DNA from: Oscillospiraceae bacterium
GTDB lineage: Bacteria; Bacillota; Clostridia; Oscillospirales; Oscillospiraceae
Reading direction: 5' to 3'
Assembly: GCA_030625685.1 (NCBI GenBank)
Contig: DAOUQJ010000001.1
Coordinates: 213,960-277,959 of the forward strand
Length of the DNA stretch: 64,000 nucleotides
The notes under the pieces are model-generated. The model was not told the DNA's origin. It did not search any database and saw only the letters and a list, made by a program, of their open reading frames with translations. Shown piece by piece: positions 7,665 through 15,927 of the stretch. A program made the translations under genes and the position numbers. Within the stretch, counting starts at the first letter, position 1. Every line of letters begins with the position of its first letter.

Positions 7665-8498
7665 ATGAAAAGAACATTGATATACGGCAGTATCGCACTC
7701 ATTGCCCTCATCGTGGGCAGTTTTATGCTGACAAAAAACAATGACCCTCTCTTCACCAAAGAAAAAACGGTGTTTGGAATCAAACTCTATGCCACCGAAG
7801 GCGTATCCGATGAAAAACTGCAACACGCTGCCAATGTGATGGCAGAGTACTTAGACAATGATGAAGATGGCGAAGCAGACAATCCTGCCGTCGTTGCCAA
7901 AATGGTAGAAAACGGTGCCAGCATGGTCATCTTTACCGATCCACATGAGTCCGAACACAACATGCGCAAATTAGATGCGTTTATGAAAACGGTTAAAAAT
8001 CCAGATGCTCTTCAAGATTTATACGATAGCGAAATCCATATAAACTTCACCGCAAACGGTGTGTTCGATGCTACCTATGAAGAAGTCTTGCACTTAATTA
8101 CCCATGTTGGTTATGCCAAGGTGTATCCCGAAGTGTTTGGAGAATATCCTGGAACAACTGTGGCAAATGCAATGGACAAAGCACGCGGTGGTCAGTTTAT
8201 CAAAATCCCAGAACAATATCCAAGTTCAGCTTGGTATTCATACTATGATGAAACTGCTGACTACAGCACCATGGTTACAGAATATGTTTACTGGTCACTC
8301 ACCTCTATCTTAGGCGCACAAGAGTTTGATGGACGATTGGAAGAAATCCAAGACGAATGGAAGCTCAACACAAAAGAAAAAGTCATGACGGTGGATGCAC
8401 CCATCTATACCCTTCTAACAGATGAAACCTATCGTCTTCCCACCATCTTGCCAGATGGCAATTATATGATAAACGACGAAACAGCTTCCCGAACATAA
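7665..8498 (+). CDS. Exported or membrane-anchored protein of unknown function with a DxDxDG loop
   Basis: A 277-residue protein from ATG 7665 (AAAGGA 10 nt upstream). An N-terminal hydrophobic segment (ALIALIVGSFML) without a lipobox suggests a signal anchor, with the rest outside. A calcium-binding-like loop, LDNDEDGEADN (~residues 64-74), follows a helix. The centre has ATYEEVLHLITHVGYAKVYPE, an amphipathic helix with Glu and two His spaced as possible metal ligands, and later YYDETADYSTMVTEYVYWSL and GAQEFDGRLEEIQDEW. I do not recognise a named family. The E-x2-L-H-L-I-T-H helix is only reminiscent of metalloprotein sites; no catalytic claim is made. It is transcribed alone. Confidence 0.75.
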   Translation: MKRTLIYGSIALIALIVGSFMLTKNNDPLFTKEKTVFGIKLYATEGVSDEKLQHAANVMAEYLDNDEDGEADNPAVVAKMVENGASMVIFTDPHESEHNMRKLDAFMKTVKNPDALQDLYDSEIHINFTANGVFDATYEEVLHLITHVGYAKVYPEVFGEYPGTTVANAMDKARGGQFIKIPEQYPSSAWYSYYDETADYSTMVTEYVYWSLTSILGAQEFDGRLEEIQDEWKLNTKEKVMTVDAPIYTLLTDETYRLPTILPDGNYMINDETASRT

Positions 8499-8570
8499 AA
8501 AATTAGAACCCCTATTTAGATTGCTGCACAATTTTGATATTTTACTCACATAAAAAAAACACCATTCTGA

Positions 8571-8624
8571 GATATCTCCTTTTCGTTTCACATTTTAATG
8601 AAGCAAAAGGAGATGTCTTTTCCT
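8571..8624 (+). terminator. Intrinsic terminator of the 7665-8498 gene
   Basis: GATATCTCCTTTT pairs with AAAAGGAGATGTC (one T/G wobble), with an inner TTCA/TGAA stem, followed by TTTTCC. Confidence 0.7.
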
Positions 8625-8666
8625 ATTTCGTCAAAAAATCTTAATTATTTCTTTTTATTTTCTTTT

Positions 8667-8697
8667 ACAAAACCCAATCAGGGTTTTGTTTTTTTTT
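8667..8697 (+). terminator. Second hairpin terminator in the same gap
   Basis: CAAAACCC and GGGTTTTG form the stem and a run of nine or more T follows. With the hairpin at 8571 it strongly insulates the 8777-10534 pair from upstream transcription. Confidence 0.8.
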
Positions 8698-8776
8698 GCT
8701 ATTCTTAAGGCATCCACAAACACTCAAGTAGCGCAACAAAAAACAAATATAAAAAACCATCCAAAGAAGGTGATGT

Positions 8777-9478
8777 ATGATGCCTCCCATAAATAAATGG
8801 ACTGAAACAAACAAGACAACCTCAGTTCTTACGTCTGGCGCTACTTCTTTCGTAGCGAAGGAACCACACCCATCAAGTGACAATACAAGTTCCGCAAAAA
8901 ATTGCGTGCCATTGGTGCAAATCTTACCCTTTGTGGGGCTGCTACTTTGCACCGCGCTCATGGTCTATGCATATCAAATCGGTCTTTTCTCATCTTTAGA
9001 AAGTCTACAAGCATTTGTTATTCAGGCTGGTTTGCTTGCGCCCATAATATTCATCCTCCTTCAAATCGTCCAAGTTGTCATTCCCATCGTGCCGGGCGGC
9101 CTCACCTGTGTGGCAGGTGTCCTGCTATTCGGTCCATCGCTCGGCTTTTTGTATAACTATGTGAGCATCTGCGCAGGTTCTCTACTCGTGTTTGCCATCT
9201 CCAGAGCCTATGGCTGTTCCATTTTACATATGCTTTTTCCACGTAAGATGATAGAAAAATATCACCAGTGGACAGCAGAGAAAAACCGATTTTCCAAGCT
9301 TTTCACCTATGCTATCGTGTTTCCCGTTGCCCCTGATGATTTTCTTTGTTATTTGGCAGGCACAACAACGATGTCATTTCGAAGATTTACCACCATCATC
9401 TTATTGGGAAAACCGCTGCCAATCTTCATCTATGGTATTGGTTTGGCAAGCATTATCAGCAACATCTTATCATTTTAA
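8777..9478 (+). CDS. TVP38/TMEM64 (SNARE-associated/DedA-like) membrane protein
   Basis: A 233-residue protein. The first ~45 residues are polar and Ser/Thr-rich with no counterpart in the family core, followed by a membrane helix. The PF09335 core then shows the re-entrant motif QVVIPIVPGGLTCVAGVLLFGP, a GSLLVFAISRAYG helix, and FPVAPDDFLCYLAGTTTMSFRRF. DedA/TVP38 proteins act in membrane lipid handling and proton-motive-force homeostasis; several DedA relatives flip undecaprenyl phosphate or phospholipids. ATG 8777 has AAGGTGAT upstream. The glycosyltransferase gene begins 18 nt after the stop, so the two probably share a transcript and a membrane-lipid role. Confidence 0.85.
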   Translation: MMPPINKWTETNKTTSVLTSGATSFVAKEPHPSSDNTSSAKNCVPLVQILPFVGLLLCTALMVYAYQIGLFSSLESLQAFVIQAGLLAPIIFILLQIVQVVIPIVPGGLTCVAGVLLFGPSLGFLYNYVSICAGSLLVFAISRAYGCSILHMLFPRKMIEKYHQWTAEKNRFSKLFTYAIVFPVAPDDFLCYLAGTTTMSFRRFTTIILLGKPLPIFIYGIGLASIISNILSF

Positions 9479-9496
9479 TTTAAAGGAGAGTTTATC

Positions 9497-10534
9497 ATGT
9501 TCGTTCAACTCTATCGAGGAAATTATAATACAGTGAAAAAAAGCGGTGTAGGCAAAGCCATCTTACACCAAGAACAAATGCTCCAATCCGTAGGCGTCCC
9601 CACCAGCCACAAATGGTCAGCGGAGACCGATATTGTTCACATCAACACGGTTTTGCCAGACGCTGTCTTCCATGCTCTCAGAGCCAAAATAGCAAAAAAA
9701 CACGTGGTGTATTACGGTCACTCCACTATGGATGACTTCAAACACTCGTTCAAGGGCTCAACCCTATTTGCACCCTTATTCAAATCATGGATTACCTTTT
9801 GCTACAATCTAGGGGATGTCATATTGACTCCAACAGAATATTCTCAAAAGATTTTAGAAAGTTACCCCATCAAAAAGCCCATTTACGCCATTTCCAACGG
9901 GATTGATACCGAATTTTTTGCCCCTCATCACACAAGACGAGAAGCATTTCGCCAAACGTATCAGCTAACAAAAGACGATAAAGTTGTTATTTCCGTTGGA
10001 CATTGGATAGAACGCAAAGGCGTCTTAGATTTTATTAATTTGGCACGCGCCATGCCACACACAAAATTCATTTGGTTCGGACACACCAACCTAAATCTGG
10101 TTCCAAAGCACATCGCCACTGCCATTGCTAATGCACCTGAAAATTTACACTTTGCAGGATATGTGGAAAAAGAAGCCCTGCGCGATGCCTACTGCGGTGC
10201 GGATGTCTTTGCGTTCATGAGTTACGAAGAAACAGAAGGCATTGTCGTCTTGGAAGCATTGGCTTGTCAAATTGACACAGTAGTGCGTGACATTGGCGTA
10301 TATGATGGTTGGCTTTGTGATGGCGAAACCGTATACAAAGCAAAGAACAACAATGACTTCCAAGAAAGGGTCAGCTCTCTTCTAGAACGCACATGCCCCT
10401 CTCTCAAAATACAAGGGCATGCCGTTGCCAAAGCACGGACACTAGATAGCATGGGAGAAAAACTTCTTCACATCTATCAAACCGAAGGATTTTCTGCTTC
10501 ATCCAATAAAGCCCCTGCACTGGCTCATGCATAA
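9497..10534 (+). CDS. GT4-family glycosyltransferase, probably glycolipid-forming
   Basis: A 345-residue protein with two Rossmann halves. Around residue 135 it has PIYAISNGIDTEFF, the hinge typical of GT-B family 4. The C-terminal donor site has SVGHWIERKG, LHFAGYVEKEALRDAYCGAD, and the EX7E motif EETEGIVVLE. GT4 enzymes are retaining and use nucleotide sugars. Small members next to membrane-lipid genes often glycosylate diacylglycerol, which would fit the TVP38 neighbour, but the acceptor is inference. ATG 9497 follows AAAGGAGAG. The last ~15 residues are Ser/Ala-rich. Confidence 0.85.
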   Translation: MFVQLYRGNYNTVKKSGVGKAILHQEQMLQSVGVPTSHKWSAETDIVHINTVLPDAVFHALRAKIAKKHVVYYGHSTMDDFKHSFKGSTLFAPLFKSWITFCYNLGDVILTPTEYSQKILESYPIKKPIYAISNGIDTEFFAPHHTRREAFRQTYQLTKDDKVVISVGHWIERKGVLDFINLARAMPHTKFIWFGHTNLNLVPKHIATAIANAPENLHFAGYVEKEALRDAYCGADVFAFMSYEETEGIVVLEALACQIDTVVRDIGVYDGWLCDGETVYKAKNNNDFQERVSSLLERTCPSLKIQGHAVAKARTLDSMGEKLLHIYQTEGFSASSNKAPALAHA

Positions 10535-10612
10535 ACCCTCACTACTCTTCTATCTATTTTGCTGTGACTATATCAAAATCACGCTACATTAAATAGGAAT
10601 CAAAAAACTGCA

Positions 10613-10648
10613 AAAAAAATAAACCCAAAGATCTTGGGTTTATTTTAC
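10613..10648. terminator. Bidirectional intrinsic terminator
   Basis: AAATAAACCCAAAG and CTTGGGTTTATTT pair almost perfectly and are flanked by A- and T-runs. It ends the plus-strand glycosyltransferase unit and the minus-strand GGDEF gene. Confidence 0.85.
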
Positions 10649-10713
10649 AATCTTATAATATTTGTTTCGCCCTAGCAAAGCCAATGATAAAAGTCATACA
10701 CTTACGTACACCA

Positions 10714-12222
10714 TTACTTTCGCTCATTCTTAAGTGCATACATTTCGCTATCTGCTTTTTCAATGAGTTCCTTAAGGTGTTTTTCATCACTATAGCTTGC
10801 AATGCCACTACTCAAACTAACTTTGTAAACCTTCTGGCTAACATCATTAAAGTCAATTATCTGCTTTTTTAATGATTGCACTATAAGTTGCGCTTCTTGA
10901 TAGTTTTTCTCCCTCAAAACCATCAAAAATTCGTCGCCACCTACCCGAATAATGTAACTATTCTTAGGGATTACATTTTTCATGAGCATAGCTGCATCGG
11001 CAATCAAAGAATCTCCCATCGCATGCCCATACATATCATTAATTGTCTTCAAATTGTCCATATCAATGTATACAAGTGAAAGTGTTAACGCTCCTGAACT
11101 AGCAGAAGAAAAATCCTCTTGAAGCATCATAAACCCTTTTTTTCTACTATGCGTACCTGTCATTTCATCAAAATTTGCATATAGCAACACTTTTTCATGC
11201 ATACTTTCAATCTGTTCTAACATTTCATTGATGCTGCCTGACAATTCAGCTATTTCATCTTCCCCATCATACTCGATTCTCTCTGAAGTATTCTCTAAAA
11301 ATTTAATCTTTTTAATTTGCTTATTCAAATCCACAACTCTATCTACAATTGCATACTTAAGTGATAAATCAAGTACAACACCTATGAGCAATATGATTAC
11401 CGTAATCATAGTAACATTAATTACATTGTATTCATGTGCCAAATTTTGCACCCGATTTTCTAGTTGAAAATCCATAATCATACCATCTTCACTATTGAGA
11501 AAAGGTACTTCAATTCGCATTGTACTATATTGGCCTTCAAGATGCGCAAGGCTTGCCACGATGCCATGCTCGCTTTCTTGTGTTGCAACTATAGTTTTCT
11601 CATCAAAGTAAACTTCAAACTCAACATTCAAGTCATACTGCAGTTGCTTTTGATAAGATTCGTCCATTTTTCTGACAAATGTCAGGCTTCCTTTCGGGAT
11701 ATTCGAAGATTCAGAATTGTTTAATGGTTTGGAAATAAACATCATAGGACCTTCGTCAGATTTCAACATTCCAGATTCACCTTGAAATAATAAAAATTCC
11801 AACATTCGATTCTCTGACACTTCTGTAATCGTTTCACCATTATAATATCCTGAATATAACACTTCATCCTCATCATTTGCCAATATAACATAATCTATGT
11901 TGAATAATTCATACACATCATCGACAAAGTTTTCATTGATGAATTCTTGATCAAACTGATCTAAAAGATTATACATGGCATCCCACTCTGCCCAATCGAT
12001 TACTATTGTTTCTAAATCTTTCAGTTCATTGTTCAATTTTCGCAGCGTTTCCTCCATGTTCTCTTGAAACAACACTTCTTCCACTTGAAGATTTTTTCCA
12101 TGATTAATATAATTTGTCAAACTTCCTCCAACAATCACAAAGAAAATTGTACTAATTATAATCAATACTCTCAGTTTGTTTTTTAATTTCATAATGCCCA
12201 CACTTATCTCTTTCGCATTCAT
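10714..12222 (-). CDS. Membrane-bound diguanylate cyclase, CHASE4-HAMP-GGDEF
   Basis: Up to 502 residues. An N-terminal helix (LRVLIIISTIFFVIVGGSL) is followed by a ~220-residue extracellular CHASE4-type sensor with the characteristic DWAEWDAMYNLL, a second helix (INVTMITVIILLIGVVLDLSL), a HAMP-like segment and a C-terminal GGDEF domain. DEMTGTHSRKKG, YIDMDNLKTINDMYGHAMGD and intact RVGGDEF predict an active cyclase making c-di-GMP. The RxxD product-inhibition site five residues before GGDEF is absent (PKNS). The start is uncertain: ATG 12222 lacks a ribosome site, while ATG 12192, at MKLKNKL, fits a normal short N-tail. Confidence 0.9.
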   Translation of the reverse strand: MNAKEISVGIMKLKNKLRVLIIISTIFFVIVGGSLTNYINHGKNLQVEEVLFQENMEETLRKLNNELKDLETIVIDWAEWDAMYNLLDQFDQEFINENFVDDVYELFNIDYVILANDEDEVLYSGYYNGETITEVSENRMLEFLLFQGESGMLKSDEGPMMFISKPLNNSESSNIPKGSLTFVRKMDESYQKQLQYDLNVEFEVYFDEKTIVATQESEHGIVASLAHLEGQYSTMRIEVPFLNSEDGMIMDFQLENRVQNLAHEYNVINVTMITVIILLIGVVLDLSLKYAIVDRVVDLNKQIKKIKFLENTSERIEYDGEDEIAELSGSINEMLEQIESMHEKVLLYANFDEMTGTHSRKKGFMMLQEDFSSASSGALTLSLVYIDMDNLKTINDMYGHAMGDSLIADAAMLMKNVIPKNSYIIRVGGDEFLMVLREKNYQEAQLIVQSLKKQIIDFNDVSQKVYKVSLSSGIASYSDEKHLKELIEKADSEMYALKNERK

Positions 12223-12347
12223 ACTATTGCATATTTATAAAAAAACATCGCTGCACTCTTTGAAAATATCTATTAAAAGTATACGCCTAATTTAAACGTT
12301 TTTCTAGCCTTTTATTATATTTTTTCATAGTAATAGAGCACACAAGC

Positions 12348-12406
12348 TTCAAAATGCAAGTTCCTGCTAGACACCACACCATTTTGGGTGCTTTGCATGT
12401 TTTGAA
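12348..12406. repeat. Long imperfect inverted repeat
   Basis: TTCAAAATGCAAG (12348-12360) pairs imperfectly with CTTTGCATGTTTTGAA (12391-12406), enclosing an inner CACC/GGGTG stem. It lies in the 241-bp gap between the GGDEF gene start and the convergent-facing terminator at 12431. It could be a short structured transcript or a decayed terminator. Confidence 0.35.
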
Positions 12407-12430
12407 CTTTCTCTCTTTTATCCCATTTTT

Positions 12431-12462
12431 AAAACAGCCCCTCATCGGGACTGTTTTTTTGT
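12431..12462. terminator. Bidirectional intrinsic terminator
   Basis: AAAACAGCCCC and GGGACTGTTTT form the stem, with T7 on the plus side and A/T-rich sequence on the minus side. It lies directly after the 12464-12826 gene. Confidence 0.85.
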
Positions 12463-12463
12463 A

Positions 12464-12826
12464 TCAATAATTTTTGGCAAGTTCAAACCCAGCGAGCCAA
12501 TGCAGTTCATCATCCAATAATACCCCGTAATAATCTACATCTTCCACGATTTTATAAACCTCTACCAAATCACCAATCTTCACAGGATGCGGATGAGTTT
12601 CAGAAATCATCATGGCAACATCCCCTTCTACAATGCGTCGTTTTTCAGGTCTGCTTGGCGCAATTTCCGTATTGTGTACCCAGTGAAAATCTCCATTAGG
12701 CAGTTTCACCGCATATAATGTGCCAATGAGCCGACTTGTCACGGTGCCAACCGTACCTGCTTCAAAATGTTCATGGGGAACTAAGGTCACAACCTCATCC
12801 CCTCGCTCAAATTGTTTGCTCTTCAA
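12464..12826 (-). CDS. Small two-repeat beta-barrel protein of unknown function
   Basis: A 120-residue cytosolic protein. It starts at TTG 12826 behind GGGAGGTGAAT, a strong ribosome site that makes the gene convincing. Two halves repeat the same plan: a FERGDEVVTLVP or VEGDVAMMISE strand, a central G-D/T-V turn (GTVGTVTS; IGDLVEVYKI), then strands ending in an H-W motif (GDFHWVHNTEI; DELHWLAGFEL). This resembles tandem SH3/KOW-like barrels. I do not recognise the family. Its own terminator follows and pyk lies 103 bp upstream, so it may be transcribed with pyk or alone. Confidence 0.75.
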   Translation of the reverse strand: MKSKQFERGDEVVTLVPHEHFEAGTVGTVTSRLIGTLYAVKLPNGDFHWVHNTEIAPSRPEKRRIVEGDVAMMISETHPHPVKIGDLVEVYKIVEDVDYYGVLLDDELHWLAGFELAKNY

Positions 12827-12928
12827 AAAAATTCACCTCCCTAAAAACAGTGTATGAACTGCCAATAGGAAGGTGAGTCTAGTAATAAAGATTACCCTTT
12901 ATGTCATTTTTATTGCGTCATAGTGGCA

Positions 12929-14671
12929 TCAGTCGAGCAAACTTTGCACAATGCCGCGCTTGCAATCTACCGTGACGTGCATGCCGTCCTCTAAAATGCG
13001 CATGGCATCAATGGCGCCAGTGATGACCGCTTTTCCAGTGCTCAGCCCAACTACTGCAGCATGGCTAGCTTGTCCTGGTTCTTCCACCACAACTGCAGAT
13101 GCTCTGTGAATGTAACTGAGCATATCGTTGTTCGTTCTCGGCACAACTAAGACATCGCCATCTTTGAATTTGAGTTTAATGTCATCCACATTGCGACAGA
13201 TGCAAAGATTCCCATCTGCTGTATACTCTCCAATTCCAACACCGGCTATGAGACAGCTTCCCACCAAATGTACTTTCATAACATTGGTTGTACCCGTAAT
13301 GCCAGCAGGAATTCCCGCCGTAATGATTGCAATTTCACCATCTTGCACAATGCCTTTTTGCTTCGTTGTTTCCACAGAAACGTCAATCATTTCATCGGTG
13401 CTTTCTGCATAGGGCATAAGCACTGGATTCACGCCCCAAACGAGCGCCAATTTCCGCTGAATTTTTTCTTCCATGACACAAGCGATAATTGGAGTTTGTG
13501 GGCGATATTTGCTGATGCGAATGGCTGTTGCGCCACTTTTGGTCACAGAAATAATGGCACTTGCATTTGTATCGGTCGCGGTGGTGCAAGCCGCGTGTGC
13601 TGTGGCATCACTGATTCCCAAATGCGCATCAGTCGTCGCTTTGATCATACGTCCATAGTAATTAATGTCAGCTTCCGTGCGATTGGCAATCGCCGCCATG
13701 GTGCGCACCGACTCGACAGGATACTGCCCTGCAGCCGTCTCACCAGAGAGCATGATGGCAGATGTGCCATCATACACAGCGTTGGCAACGTCGGTAATTT
13801 CTGCACGCGTTGGGCGCGGATTTGTCATCATGCTGTCGAGCATTTGGGTTGCCGTGATAACCGTTTTCCCATTTTCCATTGCGCGAGCAATGATTTCTTT
13901 TTGTATGACTGGAATTTCGGTGAAATCGATTTCCACTCCCATGTCCCCACGCGCAATCATCACGCCGTCTGCCACCGCCATAATTGAAGCGATGTTGTCA
14001 ACGCCCTCTTGATTTTCAATCTTGGCTATAATTTGCATGTCACCGCCGTTTTCTTCGATGAAACGGCGCACTTCCAAGACATCGTATTCATTACGGCAAA
14101 AGCTCGCAGCCACATAATCAAACTCTTCCTGCATCCCAAACAAAATATCTTCTTTGTCCTGTTGGCTCATATAGGGCATCGAAAGGCGAACCCCAGGGAC
14201 ATTGACCCCTTTTCGGTCTTTGATTGGACCGCCATTTTCCACCATACAGACAATGTCTGTATCTTTCACTTCCATCACACGCATACTGATGAGTCCGTCA
14301 TCAAGCATGATGCGACTGCCTTTTTGCACGTCATACGGTAGTTCTTTATATGTGATAGAGCAAATATCCTTTGAGCCCATGATGTCTCTCGTTGTCAGAG
14401 TAAATGTTTGCCCATCCTCTAAATATTCTTTTTCATTCACAAAATGTCGCAGACGAATTTCAGGTCCCTTTGTATCGAGCAGCATCGCCACTGGCATATT
14501 TGCCTTTTCACTAGCCTCTTTAAGGCTATCCATTCGCATTTTATGGTCGGCATGTGTGCCATGTGAAAAGTTGAATCTCCCCACGTTCATGCCCGCTTCA
14601 ATCATTCTTTGCAAGATGCCTGATGCATCTGTTGCAGGTCCTAAGGTACATACAATTTTCGTTTTTCTCAT
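12929..14671 (-). CDS. pyk: Pyruvate kinase with C-terminal PEP-utiliser-like domain
   Basis: Converts PEP and ADP to pyruvate and ATP. ATG 14671 is chosen because AAAGGAGG lies 7 nt upstream; earlier in-frame ATGs do not fit. The (beta/alpha)8 core shows NVGRFNFSHGTH, the active-site IIAKIENQEG and GVMIARGDMGVEI, and PRPTRAEITDVANAVYDGTS; the allosteric domain follows. Residues ~500-580 form the extra swivelling domain of Bacillus-type pyruvate kinases (VVEEPGQASHAAVVGLSTGK), related to PEP-synthase phosphohistidine domains. Total length 580 agrees with that class. The neighbouring hprK fits a carbon-metabolism setting. Confidence 0.97.
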   Translation of the reverse strand: MRKTKIVCTLGPATDASGILQRMIEAGMNVGRFNFSHGTHADHKMRMDSLKEASEKANMPVAMLLDTKGPEIRLRHFVNEKEYLEDGQTFTLTTRDIMGSKDICSITYKELPYDVQKGSRIMLDDGLISMRVMEVKDTDIVCMVENGGPIKDRKGVNVPGVRLSMPYMSQQDKEDILFGMQEEFDYVAASFCRNEYDVLEVRRFIEENGGDMQIIAKIENQEGVDNIASIMAVADGVMIARGDMGVEIDFTEIPVIQKEIIARAMENGKTVITATQMLDSMMTNPRPTRAEITDVANAVYDGTSAIMLSGETAAGQYPVESVRTMAAIANRTEADINYYGRMIKATTDAHLGISDATAHAACTTATDTNASAIISVTKSGATAIRISKYRPQTPIIACVMEEKIQRKLALVWGVNPVLMPYAESTDEMIDVSVETTKQKGIVQDGEIAIITAGIPAGITGTTNVMKVHLVGSCLIAGVGIGEYTADGNLCICRNVDDIKLKFKDGDVLVVPRTNNDMLSYIHRASAVVVEEPGQASHAAVVGLSTGKAVITGAIDAMRILEDGMHVTVDCKRGIVQSLLD

Positions 14672-14819
14672 CGCCATTCCTCCTTTATCATTCAGATGGT
14701 CTATATCCAAAAGACATAATCCTGTCATTCACTTCACATTAAGCAATAGGTCTTCTTTATCACATCTAGTTTACCCCATCAGAATAAAATTCAAATGAAA
14801 TTGATGTAAAAAAGCGCCG

Positions 14820-15797
14820 TTATACATCTTCTCCTTCATGCTGAGCTACATTTTCCGCATCATTTTTCAGCATTTGCTCAAAATGAGCATCGAGTTGCTC
14901 AGCAAATTCCTGCGCCGCATTGTATCCCATCTTCTTATGACGGTTATTCATCGCCGCCACTTCCACGATGATGGCAAGGTTCCGCCCTGTTTTCACTGGG
15001 ATCGTAACCGCTGGAATTTTCTTATCTAAAATGGTGGTAAATTCTTCATTCGTCCCCAAACGATCATAAAAGACGCCATCGTCCCAAGCCTCTAAATTGA
15101 CCACCATATCAATGTCTTGTTCATCACGAATGGCACTCATGCCAAATAGTTGTCGTACATCCACAACACCAATGCCACGCAATTCGATATAGTGACGAAT
15201 GAGAGCGGGTGCAGAGCCTATGATACGAGAGTCCACAGTGCGAATTTCAACCGCATCATCCGCCACCAAACGATGTCCGCGTTTGATGAGTTCAATCGCT
15301 GTTTCACTTTTACCTACACCAGATTCCCCAAAGATGAGAACCCCTTCGCCATAGACTTCCACCAACACGCCGTGTCTTGTGATACGTGCAGCGAGGCGAT
15401 TTTTCAGATTGTTGAGAAGGCGTGGCACAAATGCCGTCGCAAGTTCCTTTGAGCGCAAGACCGTGCGATCATAGCGCTCCGCCACTTGCAGTAACTCCTC
15501 TGGAATTTTCATGTTATTTGAGATGATGATGGCAGGAATCGGACGTGACAAAAGCCCATCAAAACTCTCAATACGTTTTTCTGAAGAAAGTGATTCAATA
15601 TAACTCATTTCAACTTTTGCAATTACTTGTAGGCGTGTTGTATCGTAATATTCAAAAAAACCAGTAAGCTGAAGCGCTGGACGGTTGATGTCTTCTGCAT
15701 AAACGGGAATATTTTCATAGTTCTTTGCACCTCGAACCACTTCAAGCTGAAACTCCTCAATAATGGTTCCTAATTTCACATAATTCTGACTAGCCAT
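14820..15797 (-). CDS. hprK: HPr kinase/phosphorylase
   Basis: The bifunctional enzyme phosphorylates and dephosphorylates Ser46 of HPr, controlling PTS activity and CcpA-mediated catabolite repression. The 325-residue protein has the N-terminal domain and a catalytic domain with P-loop GESGVGKSETA, the HRLVADDAVEI segment with catalytic Asp, and the HprK signature LRGIGVVDVRQLFGMSAIRD. KTGRNLAIIVEVAAMNNRHK near the end also matches. The 15-20 acidic C-terminal residues are extra. ATG 15797 has only a weak GGAAGA upstream. No lgt or Crh gene follows, unlike in Bacillus. Confidence 0.97.
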   Translation of the reverse strand: MASQNYVKLGTIIEEFQLEVVRGAKNYENIPVYAEDINRPALQLTGFFEYYDTTRLQVIAKVEMSYIESLSSEKRIESFDGLLSRPIPAIIISNNMKIPEELLQVAERYDRTVLRSKELATAFVPRLLNNLKNRLAARITRHGVLVEVYGEGVLIFGESGVGKSETAIELIKRGHRLVADDAVEIRTVDSRIIGSAPALIRHYIELRGIGVVDVRQLFGMSAIRDEQDIDMVVNLEAWDDGVFYDRLGTNEEFTTILDKKIPAVTIPVKTGRNLAIIVEVAAMNNRHKKMGYNAAQEFAEQLDAHFEQMLKNDAENVAQHEGEDV

Positions 15798-15927
15798 TCT
15801 TCCATACCCTACCCTTTCATATGTTCAAACGTGCTGATTTTTATATTATTTCAAGTGTCTACAGTATAACACAGGCATTTCTCATTTGGCAAAGATTTTC
15901 AGTTGCTCAACAAATAGGGAATTTCTC

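Noticed and set aside
13268..13987. 239-codon open frame antisense to pyk
   Set aside because: No ribosome site, Cys/His/Asn-rich composition typical of antisense of a conserved gene, and pyk is certain on the other strand.
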